Source: JBBQZO01 sp038207625
GTDB taxonomy: Bacteria > Pseudomonadota > Gammaproteobacteria > Burkholderiales > Burkholderiaceae_D
DNA: 64,000 nt
Assembly: GCA_038207625.1 (NCBI GenBank)
Contig: JBBQZO010000028.1
Coordinates: forward strand, 19,933 to 83,932
Direction of reading: 5' to 3'
Part shown: positions 54,848 to 63,370 of the stretch, piece after piece
How positions within the stretch are numbered: the stretch's first letter is position 1
How the letters are laid out: each line of letters begins with the position of its first letter
Notes under the pieces: generated by a model
The model's input: the letters and a program-made list of their open reading frames with translations, nothing else
Told to the model about the DNA's origin: nothing
Database searches by the model: none
Made by a program: the position numbers and the translations under genes

Positions 54848-54881
54848 AAAGACCCGGCCGCCCAAGCGCCCGGGTCTTTTG
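54848..54881 (+). terminator. Terminator after ppiD
   Basis: AAAGACCCGG (54848-54857) pairs with CCGGGTCTTT (54870-54879), then T. Confidence 0.9.
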
Positions 54882-54971
54882 TCATTCTGGTCGCGCGCGC
54901 GGCGGTTGTGCTGCCGTGCACGACGGCGCACAAGGTACTATCCTCAAACTGTTCCCAGATGGAGTACTGCG

Positions 54972-56024
54972 ATGCATAGTGGTGTCATGTTTGCGCTGGC
55001 CGCCGCGCTGTTGTTTGGCGCCAGCACGCCGTTTGCCAAATTGCTCGGAGTCGATATCGCGCCGGTGATGCTGGCCGGTTTGCTGTACCTGGGCAGCGGT
55101 CTGGGCCTGTCGGTGTGCATGCTGGCGCGCCGCTTGTCGGCCGGCGCGCCGCAAGGCGAGGGGGCGGGGCTGCGGCGCGCCGAGCTGCCCTGGCTGGCTG
55201 GCGCCATCGCGGCCGGCGGCGTGGCCGGCCCGGTGCTGCTGATGGTGGGGCTGGCAAACACGCCGGCGTCGTCGGCCTCGCTGCTGCTCAATATGGAAGG
55301 TGTGCTGACGGCCTTGCTGGCCTGGGGCGTGTTCAAGGAGCACTTCGACCGGCGCATCCTGATCGGCATGGCGCTGATCGTGCTGGCTGGCTTTCTGTTG
55401 GCCTGGGAACAGCGTCCCCAGCTCGGCCTGCCTTGGGGCGCGCTGGCGGTCGTTGGCGCCTGCCTGTGCTGGGCCATCGACAACAACCTGACCCGCAAGA
55501 TCGCCGCCAGCGATGCGCTGCAGATTGCCGCCATCAAAGGCTTGGTGGCCGGCGCGGTCAATTTGTCGATTGCGCTAGTGCTGGGGCTGCGCCTGCCGGG
55601 TGCGGGTGCGCTGCTCGGTGCGGGGTTGATCGGCTTCTTCGGCTACGGGTTGAGTCTGGTGCTGTTCGTGCTCGCGCTGCGCCACTTGGGCACGGCGCGC
55701 ACCGGCGCCTATTTTTCGGCCGCGCCCTTTGCCGGCGCCGCGATCGCACTGGTGCTGCTCGGTGAGGTGCCCGGTGGCCTGTTCTGGATCGCGGCGGCCT
55801 TGATGGGCGCTGGCATCTGGTTACATCTGAGCGAGCAACACGCGCATGAGCATCTGCACGAGCCGACGGAGCACGCGCACGCACACAGCCACGACGCGCA
55901 TCACCAGCACACCCACGATTTCGACTGGGACGGCAATGAGCCGCACGCGCATGCGCATCAGCACGAACGGCTAGCGCACAGCCACGCGCACTATCCCGAT
56001 ATCCATCATCGTCACACGCACTAG
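54972..56024 (+). CDS. EamA/DMT-family transporter with very His-rich cytoplasmic tail
   Basis: 350 residues. The first 290 form ten hydrophobic segments in two EamA halves of the drug/metabolite transporter superfamily. The last about 62 residues contain roughly 23 histidines in HAHEHLHEP, HAHAHSHDAHHQHTH and later clusters, with acidic residues between. Such tails bind Zn, Ni or Co, so the protein may export or respond to a metal, unlike typical EamA metabolite exporters. GGAG precedes ATG 54972. It is convergent with the PEP-CTERM gene. Confidence 0.83.
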   Translation: MHSGVMFALAAALLFGASTPFAKLLGVDIAPVMLAGLLYLGSGLGLSVCMLARRLSAGAPQGEGAGLRRAELPWLAGAIAAGGVAGPVLLMVGLANTPASSASLLLNMEGVLTALLAWGVFKEHFDRRILIGMALIVLAGFLLAWEQRPQLGLPWGALAVVGACLCWAIDNNLTRKIAASDALQIAAIKGLVAGAVNLSIALVLGLRLPGAGALLGAGLIGFFGYGLSLVLFVLALRHLGTARTGAYFSAAPFAGAAIALVLLGEVPGGLFWIAAALMGAGIWLHLSEQHAHEHLHEPTEHAHAHSHDAHHQHTHDFDWDGNEPHAHAHQHERLAHSHAHYPDIHHRHTH

Positions 56025-56112
56025 CAAGCTCTAGCGTCAGCCAGTGCCGCTGGAGCGGCTTGCCGGGCTGGTCAAGGCGACGCCGGGGTCGCTGCGGCGT
56101 CGATCGGCGTTT

Positions 56113-56949
56113 TCAGGCGCGGCGCAGGCGCTTCGCCCCGAACGCCATCAAGCCAAGGCCAGCGAGCAGCATGGTCGCGCTGCCAGGCTCGGGCACAGAA
56201 CTGAGCGTGATCCATTGCGCGCTCTGCGCATCGGTGACGTCGTTGGCCATGGTCAGGTCGATCCAGCTGCGATAGCTGCCCAGTTGCACGAATAGCGACG
56301 AGTACAGCGTGCCGCCGTGCCCATCCGGATCCTGGGAAACGGCCGAGTTGATGCCCCACAGCAGGCTGTCGGGCGTGATGCTGTCGTGATGGCCGAAAAA
56401 CAGGCCGCCACCGCTGTCGCCGCCCTGCAGATACGGCACGCCCATGTCGTTGCTGTAGGCCTGCAACCAGTTGGTGCGCACGGCGGGCAGCGGATCGCTG
56501 CCGTCCGGATCGTAGCTCGGTATGAAGGAGCGCACGGTGGTGTACGCATAACCGCGCGGCACCTGATTGCGCCCGGTCGTCATGGTCGCGTCGATTGTGT
56601 AATCGACGCCGGCCTCGAGTTCGTTGGCCAACAGGCTCAACTGTGGAGCGATGATCGGGGTGGCCAGCCGCACCAGCGTCAGGTCGTCGAATGGAAAGTC
56701 GCCGCTGCCCAGATTGTAACTGGCCGCCACCACGCTACTGCCGTAGCCGTTGCTGTATGTATCGCCAGCGCCAAAGCCGAGGTGACGGGCCGTGACCACC
56801 CAGTTCGACGTGATCTGCACGCCGTTCGACACCTGGCCGTAGGCCGTCGTTGCCGTGCCGCCGACGATGGCCTGCGCCGGAGCGCTGAACCCCAGACCGA
56901 CAAAAACTGCTCCCAGCAAGCCGAGCATGGGTTGGACTTGTTTGCGCAT
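56113..56949 (-). CDS. Trypsin-like serine protease with PEP-CTERM anchor
   Basis: 278 residues: signal peptide ending PAQA (about 27), mature start IVGG as in trypsins, His56 (TARHLG), Asp in FDDLTLVRL (88/89), Ser179 (GGDSGGGLF), so the S1 triad looks complete. The C-terminus carries VPEP (252-255), a hydrophobic helix and RLRR, the sorting signal cut by exosortase. It is probably sent to the surface or exopolysaccharide matrix. The ATG at 56949 follows GGAGG. No exosortase gene is in the window. Confidence 0.88.
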   Translation of the reverse strand: MRKQVQPMLGLLGAVFVGLGFSAPAQAIVGGTATTAYGQVSNGVQITSNWVVTARHLGFGAGDTYSNGYGSSVVAASYNLGSGDFPFDDLTLVRLATPIIAPQLSLLANELEAGVDYTIDATMTTGRNQVPRGYAYTTVRSFIPSYDPDGSDPLPAVRTNWLQAYSNDMGVPYLQGGDSGGGLFFGHHDSITPDSLLWGINSAVSQDPDGHGGTLYSSLFVQLGSYRSWIDLTMANDVTDAQSAQWITLSSVPEPGSATMLLAGLGLMAFGAKRLRRA

Positions 56950-57186
56950 CGCCGCCTCCAGAAATAACAAAATAACAAAAGTATCGCAACTATAGATGGG
57001 CGACGCGTCGGGTGTCAAACCTTTTGCCCGCTTTCTGAAATTGACTTTATAATAATTTTGAGACAGGCCAAGCCGGCGCGCGCAAACAATGACGGCGGAC
57101 ATCATCTTGCTATCGATGAGGCCCGCCGTGAGTGTGGCCGGCGTGTGCCGGTCGGCTTTGTGGTGCCTGCGTGGCAGGCGCCAGCG

Positions 57187-58416
57187 CTACTTGATGGCGA
57201 CGTGTTTCGCCAACTCCAGCTTGGCGATCGCGTTGCGATGCACTTCGTCCGGGCCGTCGGCCAGGCGCAGCGTGCGGTTGCCGGCCCATTGCGAGGCGAG
57301 CGGGAAGTCGTCCGACACGCCGGCCGCGCCATGCGCCTGGATCGCCCAGTCCAGCACCTGCTGGGTGACGTTGGGCGCGAGCACCTTGATCATCGCGATC
57401 TCGGCTTGCGCGTGCTTGTTGCCGACCGTGTCCATCAGCGACGCGGCCTTCAACGTCAGCAGGCGCGCCGTGTCGATCGCGATGCGCGCGTCGGCGATGC
57501 GTTCGCGCCATACGCCCTGTTCGGACAGCTTGCGCCCGAACGCCACGCGGCTGTTCAGACGTTTGCACATCAGTTCGAGCGCGCGTTCGGCAACACCGAT
57601 CGAGCGCATGCAATGGTGGATGCGGCCAGGCCCCAAGCGGCCTTGGGCGATCTCGAAGCCGCGTCCTTCGCCGAGCAGCAAATTGGCCACCGGCACGCGC
57701 ACATTGTCGAACACGATTTCGCAGTGGCCGTGCGGCGCGTCGTCGTAGCCGAACACCGGCAGCGGGCGCACGATGGTGATGCCGGGCGTATCGGCCGGTA
57801 CCAGTATCATCGATTGCTGGACGTGGCGGGCCGCCTCGAAGTCGGTCTTGCCCATCAGGATGTAGACCTTGCAGCGCGGATCGCCCGCGCCCGAAGTCCA
57901 CCACTTGCGACCGTTGATGACGTAATTGTCACCGTCGCGCTCGATGCGCGTTTCGATATTGGTCGCGTCCGACGACGCCACGTCCGGTTCGGTCATCGCA
58001 AACGCCGAGCGCAATTCGCCGCGCAGCAAGGGTTCCAGCCAGGTGCGCTTTTGCTCCTCGTTGCCGTAACGCTCGATCGTCTCCATATTGCCCGTGTCGG
58101 GCGCGGAGCAGTTGAACACTTCGGGCGCCCACACCACCTTGCCCATGATCTCGCACAGCGGTGCGTAGTCAAGGTTGGACAAGCCTTCCGGCGCGCGCAC
58201 CGACTTGGGCAGGAACAGATTCCACAGTCCCTGTTCGCGCGCCAGCGGCTTCAGCCGTTCCACGAGTTCGGTGGGAATCCAGCGGTTGCCGTGTTCGACG
58301 CCGTTGCGGTCCACTTCCTGCTTGAAGGCATTCTCGTTCGGATAAATATGCTCGTCCATGAAGCGCAGCAGCTTTTCCTGCAAGGCCTTGCAACGTTCGG
58401 AATAGTCGAAATCCAT
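57187..58416 (-). CDS. Acyl-CoA dehydrogenase (ACAD10/11-like)
   Basis: 409 residues with the standard acyl-CoA dehydrogenase fold: AFAMTEPDVASSDATN and WWTSGAGDPRCK for FAD contact, and the C-terminal ADGPDEVHR. The phosphotransferase-like gene lies 26 bp upstream on the same strand. In animals the two are fused as ACAD10/11, which phosphorylate and then dehydrate 4-hydroxyacyl-CoAs; the bacterial pair may do the same for hydroxylated fatty acids. This is inference from pairing. Confidence 0.92.
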   Translation of the reverse strand: MDFDYSERCKALQEKLLRFMDEHIYPNENAFKQEVDRNGVEHGNRWIPTELVERLKPLAREQGLWNLFLPKSVRAPEGLSNLDYAPLCEIMGKVVWAPEVFNCSAPDTGNMETIERYGNEEQKRTWLEPLLRGELRSAFAMTEPDVASSDATNIETRIERDGDNYVINGRKWWTSGAGDPRCKVYILMGKTDFEAARHVQQSMILVPADTPGITIVRPLPVFGYDDAPHGHCEIVFDNVRVPVANLLLGEGRGFEIAQGRLGPGRIHHCMRSIGVAERALELMCKRLNSRVAFGRKLSEQGVWRERIADARIAIDTARLLTLKAASLMDTVGNKHAQAEIAMIKVLAPNVTQQVLDWAIQAHGAAGVSDDFPLASQWAGNRTLRLADGPDEVHRNAIAKLELAKHVAIK

Positions 58417-58442
58417 GTCGTGTCCTTAAGTGGAGGAGGGGG

Positions 58443-59510
58443 TCAGATCGGTTTGCCGCAGGCGTATTGCCAGCCCAGTTCGGACATCGGACGCGCCGCC
58501 TTGCCCGATTCGAGCGCCTGCGCGCTGGCGGCGGTGCCGTCGACATAGCGCTTCATGATGCCCTGCATGATGCTGGCCAGGCGGAACATATTGAACGCCA
58601 GGTAGAAATTGAAGTCTTCCAGTTTGATCGTCTTGCCGGTGCGCTCGGCATACATGGCGATGTATTGCTGCTGCGACGGAATGCCCAGCGTGGCCAGGTC
58701 CAGGCCGGCGATGCCGCGGAACTGGCCCGGCGGGATGTGCCAGCTCATACAGTGGTAAGAGAAATCGGCAAACGGGTGGCCCAGCGTGGACAGCTCCCAG
58801 TCCAGCACGGCGAGAATGCGCGGCTCGGTCGGGTGGAAGATCATATTGTCGAGGCGGAAGTCGCCATGCACGATGCTGGTGTCTTCGCCGGCCGGGATGT
58901 TTTGTGGCAACCAGGCGATCAGCTGGTCCATCGCCTCGATCGTCTCGGTGGCCGAGGCGTGGTACTGACGCGTCCAGCGCTCGATCTGGCGCGCAAAATA
59001 GTTGCCCGGCTTGCCGTAGTCAGCCAGGCCGATGGCGGCGTAATCGATGGTGTGCAGCTGGGCGATCACGCGGTTCAGTTCGGCGTAGATGGCGGCGCGC
59101 TCTGTTGGCGTCATGCCCGGCAGTGCCTGATCCCACAGTACCCGGCCTTCGATAAATTCCATCACGTAGAACGCGCGCCCGATGATCGCCTCGTCGGTGC
59201 ACAGCGCATACTGGCGCGCGGCCGGGAAGCCCGCTTTGTGCAGCGCATCCATCACGCGGAATTCGCGATCGATCGCGTGGGCCGACGGCAGCAGCTTGGC
59301 GGCCGGACCGGGTTTGGTGCGCAGCACGTACTGCTGGCTGCCGGCAGTGAGCTTGAAGGTGGGGTTGGATTGGCCGCCCTTGAACTGCTCGACCGACAGG
59401 GGACCGCCCAGGTAGCCTTCCACGTGGCTGCGCAAGTACGTTTCGAGCGCCTCCACGTCAAACTTCTGGCGCTCCGAAACGGCTTTCGTCCCCATGAATT
59501 CTTCGTACAT
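58443..59510 (-). CDS. Aminoglycoside-phosphotransferase-fold kinase (ACAD10/11 kinase type)
   Basis: 355 residues, APH/choline-kinase fold with the catalytic loop HGDFRLDN and the metal-binding DWELSTLGHPFADF. It is not likely an antibiotic-resistance enzyme: it pairs with an acyl-CoA dehydrogenase as in ACAD10/11, where the kinase phosphorylates 4-hydroxyacyl-CoA. ATG 59510 follows GGGAG six bases upstream. Confidence 0.88.
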   Translation of the reverse strand: MYEEFMGTKAVSERQKFDVEALETYLRSHVEGYLGGPLSVEQFKGGQSNPTFKLTAGSQQYVLRTKPGPAAKLLPSAHAIDREFRVMDALHKAGFPAARQYALCTDEAIIGRAFYVMEFIEGRVLWDQALPGMTPTERAAIYAELNRVIAQLHTIDYAAIGLADYGKPGNYFARQIERWTRQYHASATETIEAMDQLIAWLPQNIPAGEDTSIVHGDFRLDNMIFHPTEPRILAVLDWELSTLGHPFADFSYHCMSWHIPPGQFRGIAGLDLATLGIPSQQQYIAMYAERTGKTIKLEDFNFYLAFNMFRLASIMQGIMKRYVDGTAASAQALESGKAARPMSELGWQYACGKPI

Positions 59511-59568
59511 TGCATCTCCCGACAACAAGGTGAGGCCACGGCGGCCACGACCATTCTAGCGCATAAAA

Positions 59569-59582
59569 AGTACGCTCGTACT
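59569..59582. promoter_or_regulatory. Candidate operator upstream of the kinase/dehydrogenase pair
   Basis: Perfect inverted repeat AGTACG-CT-CGTACT, extended by AA/TT on both sides. It lies 59-72 bp before the kinase start; a minus-strand TAGAAT (59553-59558) could be the -10. Confidence 0.45.
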
Positions 59583-59620
59583 ATTTATGTGCGGTGTCAA
59601 GCGCGTACCATCCGCGAATG

Positions 59621-60343
59621 TCAGTCTTGCACGTCGGCCGCGCTGCGCGATTTCCTGTACTGGGCCAACAATTGCTCCATCGTCGTGCTGCGGTTCTGAG
59701 TTTGCAATGGCGACGGCGGCGAGTAGTTGGCAAAGCGCAGCACCCAGTCGTCCGGATCGCTGCCAACATCCAGCGCGTTGATGCAGCCGGCGGTCTGGGC
59801 CAGATTGCCCAGAAACATGCGCTGGCCCGTCAGCACGTACGACAGAATCGCACGGTTGACGCCGCCGTGCAGCACCAGCAGCACGGTGTCCCAGCTGGGG
59901 TCTTCGCGCAGGCGCGCGATGGCGGGGTGGACCCGGTCCATCAGTGCGCCGATTGTCTCGCCGCCGAGAAACTGCTTGTGTTCGGGCACCATGCCCTCAA
60001 ACGCACCGGTGAACGCGTCGTTCAGGTCGGCGTCGGCGATGCTCGACAGGCGTCCGCCGCGCAGCTCTTCCAGTTCCGGCCAGGCTTCGATGTTGATCTG
60101 CTGGCCCGTCTCGGCCAGCGCCCGCGTGGCAGTTTCCACCGTGCGCGGCAAGCCGGACACGATAACCCGGTCAAAGCGCACCTGCTGGGCAGCAAATGCG
60201 CAGCCGGCCGCGCTGGCCTGAGCGCGGCCCTGCTCGTTGAGGGGGACCGATTCGGGCAAGAAGGGTTTGCCGCTATCGTCAAAATAGGTGACGCTGCCGT
60301 GGCGCATCAAAAAAATGCGGCGGCGGGGGGAGGCTGTATGCAT
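59621..60343 (-). CDS. Histidine phosphatase family protein
   Basis: 240 residues with the RHG motif (FLMRHGS, phospho-His acceptor), second conserved Arg in SGLPRTVETA, a Glu-rich segment and the distal His in LVLHGGVNRA. The family covers phosphoglycerate mutases and broad phosphatases; substrate unknown. It lies upstream of the kinase/dehydrogenase pair on the same strand (110-bp gap with an operator), so it may or may not be co-transcribed. ATG 60343; longer ORF to 60574 overlaps the pilin gene. Confidence 0.88.
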   Translation of the reverse strand: MHTASPRRRIFLMRHGSVTYFDDSGKPFLPESVPLNEQGRAQASAAGCAFAAQQVRFDRVIVSGLPRTVETATRALAETGQQINIEAWPELEELRGGRLSSIADADLNDAFTGAFEGMVPEHKQFLGGETIGALMDRVHPAIARLREDPSWDTVLLVLHGGVNRAILSYVLTGQRMFLGNLAQTAGCINALDVGSDPDDWVLRFANYSPPSPLQTQNRSTTMEQLLAQYRKSRSAADVQD

Positions 60344-60398
60344 GGTGGTTTTATCAGGCGAGGCAGCGGGCCGCCGGCAGGGCCGGCCCGGCGCGGGG

Positions 60399-60956
60399 TC
60401 AGAAGAACAGCGCTGTGCGGGTGATGATGGCGCCGGTGTTGGTGTAGGGCGCGTTGGCGCGCACCGAACCGGTGGCGGCGTTGCCGTCGTCCAGTTTGGC
60501 GTCGATCTGCTGCGCGAACGAGTCGGGCAGGTTGTCAAAGCGTAGTCCGTTGCCGCCGCGACCGCCGACGACATCGTTGAAGATATACACCGCGCCGCCC
60601 TGGGCGCTGGTCATGAAGTCGCTGCTGCCGTTGAACGCGCCGGTGATGAAGCCGGCCAGCGCCAAGTGCTGCGGCGCCAGAGCGTATTCGGTGATCTGGC
60701 CGTCGCCGTTGCCGTTGCCGGTGGCGCCTTGCACATGCACGGTGGCCTGCACGTCGTCGCCGGGGAGCGCGCGGAACTTGTCCTGATACGCGTTGACGGC
60801 GGCCGACAGCGAGTTCGATTGTTGGATGATGTTCTTCACCTTGGCGCTGTCAATCAGGCTCTGGCCCTTGAGCACGCCGCCCAGCAGTAGGCCGATGATG
60901 ACCAGCACGATGGCAATTTCGACGAGCGTAAAGCCGCGTTGGCTTGGTCGTGACAT
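60399..60956 (-). CDS. Prepilin-type (type II secretion / pilus-like) protein
   Basis: 185 residues. The prepilin signal is short (MSRPSQRG) and cut before FTLVEIAIVLVIIGLLLGG, with Glu5 of the mature protein present. The C-terminal part is a small globular beta/alpha head without an obvious Cys pair. It could be a pseudopilin or minor pilin; no assembly genes are nearby. Confidence 0.85.
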   Translation of the reverse strand: MSRPSQRGFTLVEIAIVLVIIGLLLGGVLKGQSLIDSAKVKNIIQQSNSLSAAVNAYQDKFRALPGDDVQATVHVQGATGNGNGDGQITEYALAPQHLALAGFITGAFNGSSDFMTSAQGGAVYIFNDVVGGRGGNGLRFDNLPDSFAQQIDAKLDDGNAATGSVRANAPYTNTGAIITRTALFF

Positions 60957-61000
60957 GGGATTCCTTCAATTCAAAAAGACAGACGGTGCAGTTGACAGGC

Positions 61001-61189
61001 TCAGTTTATAGGAAAATTGCCGCGACGGCACGTTGGCAACGACGCCCGCAGTGCGCTTTGCTGGCGCGGCTCGAACGGCACGCCCTGCTGCGTCCAACGC
61101 AGCAGCCACTGCCCGTTGCGCTGATTGCTTGCAATGCGCGGCAACGGATAGGGATACCTGGAGACCGTTACCTCTGCCGCAACGAACAA
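61001..61189 (-). CDS. Possible short or broken gene upstream of the pilin gene
   Basis: A coding-looking frame that ends RGNFPIN-stop at 61001. It reads VSRYPYPLPRI, NGQWLLRWTQQGVPFEPRQQ in good codons, but the only start is TTG (61189). In the same frame five codons upstream is a TAG, and beyond that MSRVLVRQ from an ATG. A single nonsense change in a gene of about 75 codons would explain this. No family recognised. Confidence 0.32.
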   Translation of the reverse strand: MFVAAEVTVSRYPYPLPRIASNQRNGQWLLRWTQQGVPFEPRQQSALRASLPTCRRGNFPIN

Positions 61190-61476
61190 CTTGATACGCT
61201 ACTGCCGCACAAGAACCCGACTCATCACCAAGGTGAAGTGACAGGTGCAAAGTGACGCCGTTGTGACGCTGATCATCAATGCCGACCATGTCCGGCACTC
61301 AGGCGTGAAATGTTATTTGACCGTAAATATTCCTGTATCATGGACGCGGACGGCCTGAATGCACTGTCACGTCTATCTCATAGTTCGTGTCGAGATGAAA
61401 AATCTCAGTGGGGAAATTGTACAAATCGCGCTTCGGAAGCAATGTTCACCATGACGAGCGCGAATTGGATCAACCG

Positions 61477-61689
61477 ATGACGATGTTGCCAAACGGAATG
61501 CCTGTCCGAAATTATTTTCTTCATTTTCTGATTGGCTTGCTGTTTACGGCCGGCTTCTTGTTGATTTTTTTTGCCGTTGGCCAACAATCGATTGTCGATT
61601 ACCGTGTCACTCAAGCTCTTTGCCGCAGTAACGACCTTGTTTTTCCCGTATGCGCACGTGATTTTGGAGAGGATGAGTTTTTCGGGTGA
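61477..61689 (+). CDS. Small hypothetical membrane protein
   Basis: 70 residues with one strong TM segment (FLIGLLFTAGFLLIFFAV, about 16-33) and two Cys in the tail. Start uncertain (ATG 61477, or GTG 61408). It overlaps the next ORF by 17 bp. GC is lower than in the main part of the window. No family recognised. Confidence 0.45.
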   Translation: MTMLPNGMPVRNYFLHFLIGLLFTAGFLLIFFAVGQQSIVDYRVTQALCRSNDLVFPVCARDFGEDEFFG

Positions 61690-61888
61690 CGCCAGCACAT
61701 CGAAGCCGTCGAACAGCAACAGTAGTGATGACGATTCGACCATGGATCTCGCATCGTTACTCTTTTTCATTTTGTGCGTGTACGTTGCCGCCCGCTTTGT
61801 AACATGGATTCTTGCGATACCAGGTTTGCCGTTTGCGCTATCGTCGCTGCGTGGCCGAACGATGATGTGTGAAGACGTGACAAGCTGA
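61673..61888 (+). CDS. Small hypothetical membrane protein
   Basis: 71 residues from ATG 61673, which follows GGAGAGG. A Ser/Asp-rich start (KPSNSNSSDDDS), then a TM segment (LLFFILCVYVAARFV). It overlaps the end of the previous small ORF, suggesting coupling. Unrecognised. Confidence 0.45.
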   Translation: MSFSGDASTSKPSNSNSSDDDSTMDLASLLFFILCVYVAARFVTWILAIPGLPFALSSLRGRTMMCEDVTS

Positions 61889-61957
61889 AAGGCCCGGACG
61901 CAACAGATGTTTGTGCATGCCCAGATCTTCTGAAACGGGGCGGGCACGACTAGTTCG

Positions 61958-62018
61958 GAATGTGGCCGATCCACCGTCGGATACAAGCGACGGCAATCGG
62001 CCAGGAGCCGACATTCGT
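61958..62018. repeat. Intergenic palindromic element, copy A
   Basis: A 59-bp imperfect hairpin: GAATGT/ACATTC, GGCCGAT/ATCGGCC, GTCG/CGAC, with bulges. Its right half (61983-62018) matches copy B at 33 of 36 bases. Confidence 0.75.
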
Positions 62019-62219
62019 CGTTCGCTTATGTCAAGATGTAGTGTAAGTGCGATCGGCTAGCAGTGGTCTCTTTGACGTGAATGACTTTGAAGGATATTGC
62101 GTCGTTGGCGCAAGTATGAAGCTAAAACGAATCACGGCTCTCGTTCAACAGCAAGTTGCAACGAGGTTAAGCAATTATGCTGGCACAGCTAACGCAACCC
62201 CCATGTAGAGGCAGGCTGA

Positions 62220-62747
62220 ATGGATGAGGAATCGGCAAATCTGTTTTTGGCCGCGTTGAAGGAGCCGATTTCGCTGCTGGCCAAGCGGGCGGCCAGTGCG
62301 GATCCGCTGCTCGTCGACATTCTTGCAATGCAAGGAAATGCCTACCTTTGTCGGGCAATCACCGTGTATTCGACGCGGTTTCAAGGTCGCGCTGCGTACG
62401 GCTCGCCAAATTTGGTGATCAGGGGCGCGTCTGCAGCATGGGGCAATGTGGTTCCTAAGGTAGGAGAGCAGGTGCTTATCTTCGTCAACAGCCCCGATGC
62501 TGACGGTAGTTATGCCATGCTTCAATGGCGTGGGCATTTCAACATCGAGACGATAAATGACCGCTTGCATGCGATCGCCAACTGGCACCTCCTTAGCAAG
62601 GAGGAAACCGGCCTGTGGGGGCCTCCTGAGCTGCGCGCGGCTGCCTTCATGCCCGATCCCGCCAAGCCGTGGCGTGTCGCCATTCCATTTGATCTGCTTG
62701 AACTTCATCTTGAAGAGGTGCTATCACATCAAAGCCACACCTCCTAA
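62220..62747 (+). CDS. Hypothetical protein
   Basis: 175 residues, no recognised family, no signal peptide or TM. The central part (VVPKVGEQVLIFVNSPDADG, FNIETINDR) looks like a small beta-rich soluble domain. Lower GC than the rest. It lies alone between two palindromic elements (A before, C after). Confidence 0.6.
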   Translation: MDEESANLFLAALKEPISLLAKRAASADPLLVDILAMQGNAYLCRAITVYSTRFQGRAAYGSPNLVIRGASAAWGNVVPKVGEQVLIFVNSPDADGSYAMLQWRGHFNIETINDRLHAIANWHLLSKEETGLWGPPELRAAAFMPDPAKPWRVAIPFDLLELHLEEVLSHQSHTS

Positions 62748-62785
62748 AGTCCCGGTAGACGGCGTTGCATACCAAGTGCGAAGGG

Positions 62786-62871
62786 CAGCTTCGTAGCGCA
62801 GCTGCCGAGGTCGGCGCCCCCTATCAACGGTCGAGTACAATCGGCAGTGACCGGCCAGAAGCTGTCACTGT
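62786..62871. repeat. Intergenic palindromic element, copy C
   Basis: Nested inverted repeats CAGCTTC/GAAGCTG (62786-62792, 62858-62864) and TGCCGA/TCGGCA (62803-62808, 62841-62846), plus CAGTGAC/GTCACTG. The motif ACAATCG...CGGCCAGAAGC at 62837-62871 is a diverged form of A and B. Confidence 0.65.
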
Positions 62872-62904
62872 TGTTCAAATTTTTGTTAGGTTTGGCTTTG
62901 CGAT

Positions 62905-63237
62905 ATGGACAGTTTAGAAAATATGGAGATAATTCAGGGAATCTTGGATGCCGGGCGGGCTAATGACCTATTGCTGTTGTTGGAGGGCGAGTCGTCATAT
63001 AGTGAGAGTACGAATACGGGTTTTCCACTTGACAGGCATTTGTCTAGCCTTTGCGTTATCGCCACTTATCATCTGAGATTTGTTGCCGAGTTTGGCAAGC
63101 GAACTGACACTGTCAAGAAAGACGGTAAATGGCTAAGTCCTTTTCCAGAAAAATTCGCTGAATGGGTCTCATCTGGGTCTCCCGGCATTACAGCAAGCGA
63201 ACTCGAAAGTTATCTCCAAGCTCACCCGTTGAAATAA
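62905..63237 (+). CDS. Hypothetical protein
   Basis: 110 residues, soluble, mostly helical (GILDAGRANDLLLLLEGE at the start, ASELESYLQAHPL at the end). Clearly lower GC and different codon use from the core genes. No family recognised. It sits between elements C and B. Confidence 0.6.
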   Translation: MDSLENMEIIQGILDAGRANDLLLLLEGESSYSESTNTGFPLDRHLSSLCVIATYHLRFVAEFGKRTDTVKKDGKWLSPFPEKFAEWVSSGSPGITASELESYLQAHPLK

Positions 63238-63254
63238 GAACGAACGTCCGCAAC

Positions 63255-63370
63255 AGGGCGAAAATCGCCGGCCGGGTCTTCGTTCAAGTACAATCGACGG
63301 CAATCGGCCAGTAGCAGACATTCGTGCAACGCCGCTGATTCAGTAGAGATGTCTTCATGATTTTCGCCCT
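63255..63370. repeat. Intergenic palindromic element, copy B
   Basis: Perfect 12-bp arms AGGGCGAAAATC (63255-63266) and GATTTTCGCCCT (63359-63370) enclose the conserved motif at 63290-63325. The right arm touches the next gene's start. Confidence 0.75.

Noticed and set aside
57058..58548. 496-codon plus-strand frame opposite the acyl-CoA dehydrogenase
   Set aside because: Shadow ORF; the minus strand carries clear family motifs.
61405..61986. 193-codon minus-strand frame over the small membrane ORFs
   Set aside because: No motif, unlikely composition; the two plus-strand frames have clear TM segments and one has a good ribosome-binding site.
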